The position numbers and the translations under genes were made by a program. A stretch of 64,000 nt of DNA from Gemmatimonadota bacterium (GTDB lineage Bacteria > Gemmatimonadota > Gemmatimonadetes > Gemmatimonadales > Gemmatimonadaceae). The notes below the pieces were generated by a model. The model had not been told where the DNA came from. It was given only the letters and a program-made list of their open reading frames with translations, and ran no database searches. The DNA is taken from NCBI GenBank assembly GCA_040388625.1, contig JAZKBK010000006.1:358702-422701 (forward strand), written 5' to 3'. Position 1 is the first letter of the stretch. Each line of letters begins with the position of its first letter. Shown one piece after another: positions 9,270 to 18,444 of this stretch.

Positions 9270-10403
9270 TCAGACCAGCTTTATCTGCCAACCCAGAAGT
9301 CGCGCGATGAGACCGATCCGGAACGTCACGTCGGTCCAACGCCCATCCCCCTCCAGATTCGTCTCGAGTGGGAACTTGGGCCACGCATACGGATTGGTAG
9401 TGGTCGGCTCGCTCGTCCCCTTGTTGTGCGGCCGCCATACGCGATCACGCCCGCAGTCGTCCACGAAACGCTCGAAGAGCTTGAGCCACGTTTCGTTCCG
9501 TTTGAGGAAGCCCAGTCGTGCCATGATCTCGAGCCACGTCAGCGCGAATGGAATGTCTGCATCGACGACGTTCTTGTTGTGCAGAAGATCACCCATCACG
9601 AGGTGCGGCTGCGTGACGATCTCCTTGCCGTACATCTGCACAGCTTCCTGGGTCGGCTTGGGCTGCGACAGATACGCGTAGAGCCGCTCCATCTCCGGAT
9701 AGTGCTCGCTTCGGAAGATGGGCATGTGTGCAACCATCATCAGCGCATATATCGACGGTGGCGACGCGTGCTCCGCCAGAACGTGCCGATTTCCGATCCG
9801 GATCCACGGCTTCTCCGCGAGCGCCGAGTCGAGGTAGGCATCGATGCGCTCCATCGCGCGACGTGCGGAGCCGCGAAGACGCGGATCTGCTTCGTAGCCG
9901 GCGTGTGCGAGTGCAGCGGATGACGCCTCACGCAGGATCTGGCGACCACGCAGCGCTATGTCGGGCGCCTTCGCACTCGCACGCAGCTCGTAGAGAAAGC
10001 GCGGATCGGTGTCTTCCGCCAGTAGACGAAAGAGCGGCCGCCGAGCTTGCGCCAGCGGCGGAGAATCTCGATGCCATCCGTATTCCAGCAGGCGCTCGAC
10101 CGCCGGGATGGTGCCGAGCCCCTCGATTCCATCCTTGCCCGGCTTGGGAAGCGTGAGCATCCGCTCGCTCCACGTTCCGTCCAGCGATTGCGTAACCGCG
10201 ATTCTGATAGCGTACGGCGACGCCAGCGAGAGCGTTTCGAGCTTTGGCCCAGGTGGAAGTCGTGCAACATCGACGAACGCGCGATACTGGATCGGCGGCG
10301 CGGCGTGATCGAGGAGCCAATTGAGTGGAAACTCGATCGACGGCTCAGTTGGTTCGGTTGAACCGGTTTCGGCTTCCGGGGCAGCGGACGTCAGCTCGGC
10401 CAT
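9270..10403 (-). CDS. Conserved protein of unknown function, alpha-helical
   Basis: 377 aa with no signal peptide or membrane segment. It opens with an acidic, Thr/Glu-rich stretch, then the segment FPLNWLLDHAAPPIQYRAF, and continues as repeated amphipathic helices with conserved Trp, Pro and His. The pattern recalls helical-barrel proteins such as terpene-cyclase-like or glycoside-hydrolase-like toroids, but I see no catalytic motif that would name it. It is the first gene of the run with the hydrolase 26 bases downstream. Confidence 0.7.
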   Translation of the reverse strand: MAELTSAAPEAETGSTEPTEPSIEFPLNWLLDHAAPPIQYRAFVDVARLPPGPKLETLSLASPYAIRIAVTQSLDGTWSERMLTLPKPGKDGIEGLGTIPAVERLLEYGWHRDSPPLAQARRPLFRLLAEDTDPRFLYELRASAKAPDIALRGRQILREASSAALAHAGYEADPRLRGSARRAMERIDAYLDSALAEKPWIRIGNRHVLAEHASPPSIYALMMVAHMPIFRSEHYPEMERLYAYLSQPKPTQEAVQMYGKEIVTQPHLVMGDLLHNKNVVDADIPFALTWLEIMARLGFLKRNETWLKLFERFVDDCGRDRVWRPHNKGTSEPTTTNPYAWPKFPLETNLEGDGRWTDVTFRIGLIARLLGWQIKLV

Positions 10404-10427
10404 ACGCGCTCACGAATTGGGGTTTGA

Positions 10428-10447
10428 GGGGCAGATGCATCCGCGCC
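10428..10447. repeat. Degenerate copy of the GGATGCATCC repeat
   Basis: This segment matches the arm of the palindromic element at 49990-50150, sharing GATGCATCCGCGCC and the preceding GGGGC, with two bases missing from the left half. It lies in the 176-base gap upstream of the 9270-10403 gene. Confidence 0.4.
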
Positions 10448-10492
10448 TCGAATGTTCCGGCCGGTTAGCGCCCATATGCGTCCCGCGCGGCA

Positions 10493-10498
10493 ATTATA
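10493..10498 (-). promoter_or_regulatory. Possible -10 element
   Basis: TATAAT reads on the minus strand in an AT-richer patch, about 90 bases before the start of the 9270-10403 gene. I see no good -35 hexamer at the standard spacing, so this is weak evidence. Confidence 0.25.
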
Positions 10499-10579
10499 GC
10501 GCCTTTTTCAGCAAATGCCAGGGGGTAGCACGCTATGTTCTTTACCGACAACGACTTACAGGTTTTGCGATAACCCTTT

Positions 10580-11803
10580 CTACCGGCCCTCCAAGGCGTC
10601 CGTATGGTACTTGCTGCCGGGATTCCAGAGGATCCAGCTATCGAATCCATTGTCGTAACCGGCCTTGATCTGTGCTCTGACCTGTGACGCGCCATACGCG
10701 GGCGGCCCCAGCGTAAAGTCCTGATACCATGGCACTATGGCGGCTGCGTTCTTCAATCCAGCCGTTCGTCGCTTCATGTCCTTTAGCACGCGATCGATAG
10801 TCGCGTACGGGTGCGCGTTCGGGCTGGCAAGTCCGTACGTACCGGGCGCGAAGTGTGATGGATAGACCATGGGAAGCACGACGTCAGCGCGATCGATGAA
10901 CATCTCCCAGCGCTGTCCGATTCCCATGTCGGTCGTGTCGGTCGCGGTAAGTCCGAAGACGTCGATGGTCATCGGCATGTTATCGGACTTGAGCGAATCG
11001 CGCACGACGCCGAGCTGATCATGAATCACCTGCGCACGCGTTCGGCCGTGCGCGAGCGGGAAGGACGCCTCGCGCACCATGCGATCGTCATCCGGAAAGC
11101 GTACATAATCGAACTGCACTTCACTGAAACCGATGTCGTGCGCTTCGCGCGCGAGGTCGATCGCGTATTGCCACACAGCAGGCTGTGTCGGATCCAGCCA
11201 CGGATGTCCGTTCTTGTCGAGCCACGGCTTGCCGTCCGCGCGACGCTTTATCGCCCACTCGAGCTTCCGCCCAGCCAGCAGCGGATCCTTCGCAACCACT
11301 ATGCGCGCGATCGGATATATGTTGTTCGCCCGCAGCGAGTCGAACAGCGCAGCCAGGCGTCGCTGTGACATGGGCCGGTTGGTGTCCGCGCCGATCTTCT
11401 GCGCGAGTGGTACGCGCGATTTGTACAGCACCAGGCCTCGATCATCCTTCACATCTATGACGAGCGCGTTGACCTCGGTGCGCTTCGCGATGTCGATCAA
11501 CTTCCACATGCTGTTGCCGAGCGCTGCCCATCGATTGACGTACAGCCCGCGCAGTGTATCGGGATGCGCCACGTACGTGACGGGTGTTGGAACAGTGTCA
11601 GGACGCGGCACCGAATCCTTCGAGACACCGGCGTCGTGCGTGCGAGTTGCAGATGCGGACGCAGAGACGGATTTACCGGTAGTTGCGGATTGCGCCGGCT
11701 CGCCGCAGGCGGCGACCAATGCCAACGCAAATCCAGCGATCAAGCCAATTCCCGTCCGCGCATTCAATGAGAGAACGGCGCCGCGGCGCCGGTCAGCTAT
11801 CAC
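10580..11803 (-). CDS. Putative glycoside hydrolase (DUF4015-like), lipoprotein
   Basis: About 407 aa. An N-terminal hydrophobic segment ends in a lipobox (VAAC), followed by a Ser/Thr/Ala-rich linker of about 50 residues and one large domain. That domain starts at RGLYVNRW and contains NALVIDVKDDRG, FDYVRFP and VLPMVYPSHF, the pattern of DUF4015/GHL putative TIM-barrel glycosyl hydrolases. The substrate is unknown, probably an envelope or external polysaccharide. The GTG at 11803 overlaps the end of the upstream kinase gene by 11 bases, so translation is probably coupled. A longer reading frame to 11935 lies inside the kinase gene and is unlikely to be used. Confidence 0.8.
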   Translation of the reverse strand: MIADRRRGAVLSLNARTGIGLIAGFALALVAACGEPAQSATTGKSVSASASATRTHDAGVSKDSVPRPDTVPTPVTYVAHPDTLRGLYVNRWAALGNSMWKLIDIAKRTEVNALVIDVKDDRGLVLYKSRVPLAQKIGADTNRPMSQRRLAALFDSLRANNIYPIARIVVAKDPLLAGRKLEWAIKRRADGKPWLDKNGHPWLDPTQPAVWQYAIDLAREAHDIGFSEVQFDYVRFPDDDRMVREASFPLAHGRTRAQVIHDQLGVVRDSLKSDNMPMTIDVFGLTATDTTDMGIGQRWEMFIDRADVVLPMVYPSHFAPGTYGLASPNAHPYATIDRVLKDMKRRTAGLKNAAAIVPWYQDFTLGPPAYGASQVRAQIKAGYDNGFDSWILWNPGSKYHTDALEGR

Positions 11804-13751
11804 GCCTGAGGACTCTCGCCATCTCGTCCTGCGCGTACAGCACGGCATCCACTTCCTTTCCGATCGCGACCGCCTGTTCCGCAACCTGCGTAACGCTGTC
11901 GTATGAGCGCGTACCAGTCGAGAGACGGCCGACATCCATGCGAAGCTGCCGCATCGCGCTGATCGCGCGATTCAGCTTGTTGTCCGCCGCCGCACGCCGA
12001 TTGCGCATCTCGCGCAGAGACACACGCTGGCGACGAAGCTGTACCAGCCTGCGCACGCGCCCCTCGCTCGCCTCTTCTTCCAGCGGATTTGCCTCTGCTT
12101 CCAGCTCGCTGATCTCGCGCTCTATCGCATCGCCCATTCCCGGCACGTTCGCGCGGTCCATGTTGTCGATCGCGGATACCAGCTGCTCGATGCGGACGTA
12201 CAGCGAATCCGCGGATGACGCAACGTCCGGAACGAGTTTGCGCTCTTCATCCGACAACCCGTTCATCATTCGCTGAATATCTGCGCGTGCAACCGCTGCT
12301 TCCTGCACGATCGGGTAGCGCTCGACGACGTCTGCAGAGATAGTGGTATGAAATCCGGTCATTCCCTGCATCGAGCCAGGTGCAAGTCCGGACGGCATCG
12401 GTGAAAATGAGGTGAGACCACTTCCGTCGCGCATGCGTGCGCGCAGTCGCTCACGCGCGACCTCGCGCTTCTGCGGATCGAACAGCGCACGCGCATCGTC
12501 GATCCGTTCGTTCACCACGTCGGCGAAGAGCGCATCGCGCGGCTGGCGAAACACGTCGCGCCAATCATAGCCGCGATTCCACAGCTTGGAGTAGCCGACT
12601 GCTATCGTCGCACCCCAGATGGCATCGATGAAGAAGAACGAATGGTCACCGAAAATGCCGAGCGGTATGAACGCGGCGCTGACGGCGAGCCATGTTATGA
12701 CTTTCTTGCGATACGCACGAACCGGCTCCGCTTCCCAGCGCGCCAACTCGACGGCACGCGAAGGATTGTAGGTCGGCCGAACCGGTGTTTGCGGGCGGCT
12801 CATCTGCTGCGTGCGGATCGGCTCCGCCGCAGGCCGCGGCTGGTATGGCGAATTGGACGGAACACCGAGCGTCTGCGTCCGGCCGTTGAGCGCATCCACC
12901 AGCGCTGTCGCTGTCGGAAACCGATCACTCGGCTCCTTTGCCAGGCAACGCATGATGATTGCGCCGAGGTCTTCGGGCAGGCCCTGCACCCGCTCGTTGA
13001 TTGGACGCGGTTGTTCCGTGAGATGCTTCACGAACATGCCGGGCGTATTCGATGCGACGAACGGAAGATCGCCCGACAGCATCTGGTAACCAACAACGCC
13101 CAACGAATAGATGTCGCTACGCCCATCTACGCCGCGATCGCCCGCGCACTGCTCCGGCGACATGTATGCCGGCGTTCCGATCGCGAGACCGGTCGTGGTC
13201 AGACGTGTATCATTGCCCTCGCTCACCGCGCGCGCGATTCCGAAATCCGTCACCAGTGCGCGGCCGCTATCGGAATCGAGCAGGATGTTGTCCGGCTTGA
13301 TGTCGCGGTGTACTACATTGCGCGCGTTCGCGTATGCGAGCGCATCGGCGACTTCACACAGGATACGACGCGCTTCTTCCGCAGCCATCGGGCCGCGCTG
13401 CCGCAGGCGTTGCGCGATCGTGTCCCCGTCGACGTATCCCATGATGAAGAAGACGAGATTGTCGGCTTCTTCAACCGTGTAAATGGGAACGATCGACGGG
13501 TGGCTCAGTTGTGCAGATGTTTCCGCCTCGCGCAGAAAGCGCGAACGGATATCCGCGCGATACGCGAGCTCGGGCGGAAGGACCTTTACGGCAACGAGAC
13601 GCTTGAGTCGGCGATCGCGAGCACGGTAAACAATGCCCATGCCTCCCCGGCCGATCTCCCGATCGAGCTCGTAGTTGGCCTCGAGCACACGACCCAACTG
13701 TGCGCGTAGCGCATCGTCAGGCCGGTTTGGCAGACTTTCGGGCTCGGTCAT
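11793..13751 (-). CDS. Ser/Thr protein kinase with membrane and coiled-coil tail
   Basis: Eukaryotic-type (Hanks) kinase of 652 aa. The kinase domain spans about 28-290: GRGGMG loop (34-39), Lys56 in VAVKVLP, HRDIKPDN (148-155), DFG (169-171) and SPEQ. A Pro/Gln-rich linker leads to two adjacent hydrophobic segments at about 350-395. The rest, to 652, is charged and probably coiled-coil, with repeated Glu/Arg heptads, so the sensor part is not a PASTA or other named domain. The gene is followed at once by the glycoside-hydrolase-like lipoprotein, suggesting an envelope role. Confidence 0.92.
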   Translation of the reverse strand: MTEPESLPNRPDDALRAQLGRVLEANYELDREIGRGGMGIVYRARDRRLKRLVAVKVLPPELAYRADIRSRFLREAETSAQLSHPSIVPIYTVEEADNLVFFIMGYVDGDTIAQRLRQRGPMAAEEARRILCEVADALAYANARNVVHRDIKPDNILLDSDSGRALVTDFGIARAVSEGNDTRLTTTGLAIGTPAYMSPEQCAGDRGVDGRSDIYSLGVVGYQMLSGDLPFVASNTPGMFVKHLTEQPRPINERVQGLPEDLGAIIMRCLAKEPSDRFPTATALVDALNGRTQTLGVPSNSPYQPRPAAEPIRTQQMSRPQTPVRPTYNPSRAVELARWEAEPVRAYRKKVITWLAVSAAFIPLGIFGDHSFFFIDAIWGATIAVGYSKLWNRGYDWRDVFRQPRDALFADVVNERIDDARALFDPQKREVARERLRARMRDGSGLTSFSPMPSGLAPGSMQGMTGFHTTISADVVERYPIVQEAAVARADIQRMMNGLSDEERKLVPDVASSADSLYVRIEQLVSAIDNMDRANVPGMGDAIEREISELEAEANPLEEEASEGRVRRLVQLRRQRVSLREMRNRRAAADNKLNRAISAMRQLRMDVGRLSTGTRSYDSVTQVAEQAVAIGKEVDAVLYAQDEMARVLRRDS

Positions 13752-13883
13752 ACGTCAGACCGGCATGCTACCATAAAGAATCCTGCCGTGCTGGCGTGGA
13801 ACTTGGTGCGCGGAATATGCAATTTAGCGTCATCGGGGCCGTTGCGCGTTAGACACGCGATACGGCTCACGGTTTGCGCCAAT

Positions 13884-13918
13884 TGGCAGAGTCGATCAGA
13901 TCCGTCGATCGACTGCCA
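13884..13918. promoter_or_regulatory. Inverted repeat upstream of lon
   Basis: AGTCGATC (13890-13897) and GATCGACT (13907-13914) are exact inverted arms separated by nine bases, extended outward by TGGCAG and GCCA. It lies 34 bases before the lon start in the 200-base gap shared with the divergent kinase gene. It is placed and spaced like a repressor site but is neither the CIRCE nor the HAIR heat-shock sequence. Confidence 0.4.
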
Positions 13919-13951
13919 CTCGGCGTCCACGACGAATCCGATAATTCCATC

Positions 13952-16486
13952 ATGGCACAACGTCAGACTATCCCTGTTCTTCCTTTGAGAGGAACGGTCA
14001 TGTTCCCCGGCCTCACCTCGCCCATATCGGCAGGTCGCCCCGGAACCTTACGAGCAATCGAGTCAGCCCTCAAGGCCGACCGGCTCGTTTTCGCCGTCGC
14101 GCAGCGCGATAACAGCGACGAGCCGACGGCGGACATCCTTTACTCCATGGGCGTCATCGCCCGGATCGGGCAGATCCAGCGCGGCCTGGGCGGCGTCCAG
14201 CTCCTGCTCCAGGGCGAGCAACGCGCCACTGCCCTGCAATACACCACGACCGAGGGCTTCCTGAGCGCCGTGGTCGTTCCCGCCGAGGAGATGAACCCGG
14301 TCGATGAGAACGACGCCGCCTTCGAAGCGCTCGAAAAGGAGACGCGCGAGCGGGCCGGCGAGCTGGGAGAGAAGCGCGGCCTCCCCGAAGAGGTCGTCCA
14401 TCAGGTCCTGGAATCGGTCACGGAGCCGGGCCGCTTTGCCGACCTCGTTGCCGGCTACATCGATCTGCCGGTGGCAGAAAAGCAGGGCCTTCTCGAGACA
14501 CTGAGTGTCGAGGAGCGACTGCGCCGCGTGCTGGTTCAGGTGCAGCGCCAGATCGAGATGCTCGAGGCCCAGGAGGACATCAAGTCGCAGGTCCAGGAAG
14601 AACTGGGCGAGCGGCAGCGCGAGATGTATCTCCGCGAGCAGATGAAGGCGATCCAGAAAGAGCTGGGCGACGGAGACTCGTCCAAGGAAGTCGAGGAGCT
14701 GCGCGAGAAGCTTTCAACGCTGCGCCTTCCCAAGGAAGGCCGCGCGGAAGTCGAGCGCGAGCTGGGCAGATTGGAGCGGTCGGGCCGGGAGTCCATGGAG
14801 GCTCAGGTCATCCGCACCTACCTGGAATGGATCGCCGAGCTCCCCTGGAACGATCGTTCGAACGACGACCTCGATCTCAAGCATGCAACCGAGGTTCTGG
14901 ATGCCGATCACTATGGACTGCAGGACGTGAAGGATCGCGTCCTCGAATTCCTGGCGGTTCGTCAGCTCAGGGCACAGCAGCTAGCCGAAGAGGTCAAGGA
15001 AACTGGGGCTGTACCCGCCGAGAAGCTTCGCGTCGAAAAGGACGAGGCCACCCCAGCGCTCGGCGAGGAGCCAGAGCCGGAGCCGATCACTGATGAGAAG
15101 GAGGTCAAATCTCGCGCGATGGCGAAGGGACCCATTCTTCTGTTCGTTGGACCGCCCGGTACGGGTAAGACGTCCATCGCGAAGTCTATCGCTCACTCGC
15201 TCGGCCGCGAGTATGTGCGCATCGCGTTGGGCGGTGCACGCGACGAGGCTGATATTCGCGGACACCGTCGCACCTACGTCGGAGCGATGCCGGGTCGAAT
15301 TCTGCAGGGGATGAAGCAGGCTGGAACCAGGAATCCTGTCTTCCTGCTGGACGAGGTGGACAAGCTTGGCGTGTCGTATCAGGGCGATCCATCGTCGGCG
15401 TTGCTCGAGGTTCTCGATCCAGCGCAGAACGATTCGTTCACCGATCACTATCTCAACATTCCGTTCGATCTGAGCGAGGTGTTGTTCATCGCGACCGCGA
15501 ACTTCATTCAGAACATTCCCGGTCCGCTGCTCGACCGCATGGAAGTCGTCGATTTTGCCGGCTACACCGAGCGCGAGAAGGCGGAGATCGCGAAAAAGTA
15601 TCTGCTTCCCAAGCAGTTGGAGGAGAGCGGACTGAACGACAAGGGAATCGAGTTCACCGACGACGCGGTGATGTCGGTGGTGTCGAACTACACTCGCGAA
15701 GCTGGCGTGCGCCAGCTCGAGCGTCAGATCGGCGCGGTAGCACGGAAACTTGCGCGCAAGATCGCGAGCAACGACGAAGTGCCGAAGGTCGTCGATGCGG
15801 ACGAGGTTCGCACGCTGCTCGGAAGACCGAAGGTGCATCCGGAGCACATTCAACCACAGAACGAGGTCGGTGTCGCGACGGGGATGTACTACACGCCAAT
15901 GGGCGGCGACATCATGTTCGTCGAGGCGTCGATCCGCCGCTTCTACGGCAACCGCTCGAACGACAGCGTGGAGACTGCAGGACCGGGCGGCGCCGTGTCG
16001 CTCATCCTGACGGGCCAGCTGGGCGACGTCATGAAGGAGTCAGCGCGTGCAGCGTTCACGTACGCGACGAACAACGCGGCGCGACTTGGCATTCCGAAAG
16101 ACAGACTCGGTTCCATCGAAGCGCACATCCACGTTCCCGCGGGAGCAATTCCAAAGGACGGACCGAGTGCCGGACTCGCGATTGCAACCGCGCTCGTGTC
16201 GGAGATGAGCGACCGTCCGGTTCGTCGCGATGTTGCGATGACGGGCGAGATTACACTGCGTGGTCGCGCGTTGCCGATCGGCGGTTTGAAGGAGAAGGTG
16301 CTCGGTGCTCACCGCGCCGGCATCAAGCACATCATTCTGCCCAAGGCAAACGAGCCCGACATCGAGGACATTCCCGAGGAAGTGAGGTCGCAGCTGACCT
16401 TCCATCCGGTGGAGACGCTGACCGAGGTGCTGCAATACGCGCTGGAGCCAGCGATGGAAGAGGCTCCATTATCGGTAGCTGTGTAG
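13952..16486 (+). CDS. lon: Lon protease (ATP-dependent, S16)
   Basis: Cytoplasmic AAA+ protease that degrades damaged and regulatory proteins; 844 aa. The N-terminal LAN domain starts at [14 protein letters not shown] long coiled-coil region follows, then the ATPase with GPPGTGKT (about residue 400) and LLDEVDK, and the protease domain with DGPSAGLA (catalytic Ser about 738) and the catalytic Lys in [11 protein letters not shown]. Between the coiled coil and Walker A there is an acidic insert of about 45 residues ([13 protein letters not shown]) that E. coli Lon lacks. Start at ATG 13952; the frame is open further upstream but homology begins here. A strong terminator follows. Confidence 0.96.
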   Translation: MAQRQTIPVLPLRGTVMFPGLTSPISAGRPGTLRAIESALKADRLVFAVAQRDNSDEPTADILYSMGVIARIGQIQRGLGGVQLLLQGEQRATALQYTTTEGFLSAVVVPAEEMNPVDENDAAFEALEKETRERAGELGEKRGLPEEVVHQVLESVTEPGRFADLVAGYIDLPVAEKQGLLETLSVEERLRRVLVQVQRQIEMLEAQEDIKSQVQEELGERQREMYLREQMKAIQKELGDGDSSKEVEELREKLSTLRLPKEGRAEVERELGRLERSGRESMEAQVIRTYLEWIAELPWNDRSNDDLDLKHATEVLDADHYGLQDVKDRVLEFLAVRQLRAQQLAEEVKETGAVPAEKLRVEKDEATPALGEEPEPEPITDEKEVKSRAMAKGPILLFVGPPGTGKTSIAKSIAHSLGREYVRIALGGARDEADIRGHRRTYVGAMPGRILQGMKQAGTRNPVFLLDEVDKLGVSYQGDPSSALLEVLDPAQNDSFTDHYLNIPFDLSEVLFIATANFIQNIPGPLLDRMEVVDFAGYTEREKAEIAKKYLLPKQLEESGLNDKGIEFTDDAVMSVVSNYTREAGVRQLERQIGAVARKLARKIASNDEVPKVVDADEVRTLLGRPKVHPEHIQPQNEVGVATGMYYTPMGGDIMFVEASIRRFYGNRSNDSVETAGPGGAVSLILTGQLGDVMKESARAAFTYATNNAARLGIPKDRLGSIEAHIHVPAGAIPKDGPSAGLAIATALVSEMSDRPVRRDVAMTGEITLRGRALPIGGLKEKVLGAHRAGIKHIILPKANEPDIEDIPEEVRSQLTFHPVETLTEVLQYALEPAMEEAPLSVAV

Positions 16487-16525
16487 ATCACGGGACTCTT
16501 CATGTGAGCGACGTTGCCGAGTCGT

Positions 16526-16547
16526 CATCCCCGCGCAAGCGGGGATG
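16526..16547. repeat. Palindromic repeat (CATCCCCGC family)
   Basis: CATCCCCGC and GCGGGGATG are perfect nine-base arms around GCAA, preceded by GT. It resembles the element at 7121-7150 and lies just after lon. Confidence 0.55.
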
Positions 16548-16573
16548 CATGTAAGCAGTTGGGTTACGGAAAG

Positions 16574-16619
16574 GCAGGAGGCCCGGAGATCTCATTGGAT
16601 CCCCGGGCCTCCTGCTTTT
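16574..16619 (+). terminator. Rho-independent terminator of lon
   Basis: GCAGGAGGCCCGG (16574-16586) pairs perfectly with CCGGGCCTCCTGC (16603-16615) and is followed directly by TTTT. This is the clearest intrinsic terminator in the window. Confidence 0.9.
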
Positions 16620-16627
16620 CGTACGAT

Positions 16628-16645
16628 CGTTCGGACGTCCGAACG
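16628..16645. promoter_or_regulatory. 18-bp perfect palindrome
   Basis: CGTTCGGACGTCCGAACG is its own reverse complement. It lies between the lon terminator and the end of the minus-strand gene at 16663. It could be a binding site or part of a terminator for that gene; there is no T-run on the minus side. Confidence 0.4.
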
Positions 16646-16662
16646 GGTTCGCTACAGTGTGA

Positions 16663-17037
16663 CTATCGGACGTACTCGTAAAGACCCACGAGCCCCACAG
16701 CCAAACCGCCGATCGCGATCGCCGTTCCCGCGCTGTCGCCGATCAACAGACCGGCGACGAGTCCTGCCCCGCCGACTGCCATCAGTGCAACGCCCTCGCC
16801 CTGGTGCAAACCTGCCGCGGCGGCCGTGTTTACGGCGAGCGGAGCGTTCGCATCGGCCTTGACGTTGATGCCGGCGACGTCCGGCCGGACCATCGAAGGC
16901 GCGGTTGCCGGGGCCGACGCAACTACCGGGGCCGGCGACGCCGGCACGAGCGTGGCTGGTCCGGAAAAGCTCTGCGCGGTTAGCGCAGCGGGGGCAAGTG
17001 CGACGGCTACAGCTAGCGAAGCGAACAGATGTCTCAT
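16663..17037 (-). CDS. Small secreted Ala/Gly/Val-rich protein
   Basis: 124 aa. The start at 17037 has AGGA four bases upstream and gives a clean Sec signal peptide (MRHLFASLAVAVALAPAALTA, cleavage near AQS). The mature part has a Pro/Ala/Val-rich stretch and then a hydrophobic, glycine-rich C-terminal half (about 75-120) that could be one or two membrane segments or a glycine-zipper hairpin. Function unknown. It is divergent from the PHP-domain gene. Confidence 0.65.
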   Translation of the reverse strand: MRHLFASLAVAVALAPAALTAQSFSGPATLVPASPAPVVASAPATAPSMVRPDVAGINVKADANAPLAVNTAAAAGLHQGEGVALMAVGGAGLVAGLLIGDSAGTAIAIGGLAVGLVGLYEYVR

Positions 17038-17163
17038 TGGGTTCCTCGTGTCATTGTGGTGTGGCGTCCAAGTTACGTGGCGACCAGCCTCTTCGCTGTC
17101 GCGCTGACGCGGATAGGCGTATCGCAATCGCCGCGCCGCGATCGCCAAAATAGATTTCCGGCA

Positions 17164-18444
17164 GTGATATCCTCAAAAAACTCGATCGGCTTCATCGCAG
17201 CCGCGTCTGCCGCCATTCTCGTCCTCGCTACCTCCATAGTCGGGGCGACGCCGATCCTGAACGCCGAGACAGGTCTTCCGGTCGCCGACGCGACCCTCAT
17301 CCACTCGGCGGCCTACACGATGCTCGCGCCGATCTGCACGGTGCTGGACGCCCTGACCTTGCTGTCGTTGCAACAGCATGTGGCGGTGCTCGCGACCGCG
17401 GTCCTTTGCGTCATCATATGGAGAGTGTTGCGCGCGCGGTCAGTACGCACGTCAATTTTGCGTGAAGCCGGAGTTGCACTCGCGACGCTGGGGACCATCG
17501 TGATCGTTTACGGGACCGGAGCTGTGATTCCGCGCCCAATGGCGGCGATCATTATGCACGATCCCAATGATGTCGTGATCGACTTTCACAGTCACACCAA
17601 TTCTTCCTGGGACGGAAGGTCCTGGTTCACGCCGGAGCGCAATCGCGCGTGGCACGCCGGCGCAGGGTTCGATGTCGCGTACATCACCGACCACAAGAGT
17701 CTTGCAGGCGCGCTTGCCGGAATGCGACGCAATCCTCCCCACGCTGGTGACGGAACCACGTTGCTCCCCGGCCTCGAAGCGCGCGACCAGTACGAGCATA
17801 TACTCGCGATCGGAATCGACTCGACGTTCGCGATCGATCCAAAGGGCAACTGGCACGATCCGGAACGCGACACGGCCCTTGCCGTGACCGCCGCGGCACC
17901 GCTGCTCATTCTCACGATTCCCGGTAACATCGACATGATCCCGGAGAATGAGAAGCACGGGTTCGCCCGACTCTACGCTGTCGAGCTGAGCGACGCGGCC
18001 CCGAAGGGAGTCGGCGTAATACAGAAGCGGAGAGCGGCGATCATTCGATTCGCGGATACGCTGAACCTCGCCGTCGTTGCAGGATCTGACAATCACGGTT
18101 ACGGCAGCACCGCCGCGGGCTGGAGCGTGATGCAGATTCCGGACTGGCGCGCGATGAACTCCGCACAACTCGATTCGGCGATTCAGCGCGGAATCAGGAT
18201 CGAGCGGCGCCACGCGGTGCGCGTTTACGTACGAGACTCTCCGGACCCCGGCTCGTCCACTCTCGCAACCGTATTCACGGCACCGCTCGTTATCTGGCGC
18301 GTACTCGCCGATCTCGACTGGGCGGAGCGGATTTCCTGGCTCGGCTGGATCGTGCTTATCGCTTCGATTGCAACCATGCTGAGCTCGCGCGCGGCTCTCG
18401 ATACGATTCCACCGGCAGCCCGCAGGAATCCCGAGAAGACCTGA
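17164..18444 (+). CDS. PHP-domain phosphoesterase, membrane protein
   Basis: About 426 aa. The first 130 residues hold three or four hydrophobic segments. The PHP metallo-phosphoesterase domain follows, with HSHTNSSWDG (first metal pair), ITDHKS, and a late GSDNHGYGS. One or two hydrophobic segments close the protein. It probably faces the periplasm and hydrolyses a phosphate ester; the substrate is unknown. GTG 17164 is my choice; no ribosome-binding site stands out, and the open frame back to 17029 would overlap the divergent gene. The last 220 bases overlap the end of the opposite ABC1-kinase gene. Confidence 0.75.
   Translation: MISSKNSIGFIAAASAAILVLATSIVGATPILNAETGLPVADATLIHSAAYTMLAPICTVLDALTLLSLQQHVAVLATAVLCVIIWRVLRARSVRTSILREAGVALATLGTIVIVYGTGAVIPRPMAAIIMHDPNDVVIDFHSHTNSSWDGRSWFTPERNRAWHAGAGFDVAYITDHKSLAGALAGMRRNPPHAGDGTTLLPGLEARDQYEHILAIGIDSTFAIDPKGNWHDPERDTALAVTAAAPLLILTIPGNIDMIPENEKHGFARLYAVELSDAAPKGVGVIQKRRAAIIRFADTLNLAVVAGSDNHGYGSTAAGWSVMQIPDWRAMNSAQLDSAIQRGIRIERRHAVRVYVRDSPDPGSSTLATVFTAPLVIWRVLADLDWAERISWLGWIVLIASIATMLSSRAALDTIPPAARRNPEKT

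Noticed and set aside
13752-13951. Heat-shock CIRCE or HAIR element before lon
   Set aside because: Neither TTAGCACTC-N9-GAGTGCTAA nor CTTGAGT-N7-ACTCAAG is present; only an unrelated inverted repeat.
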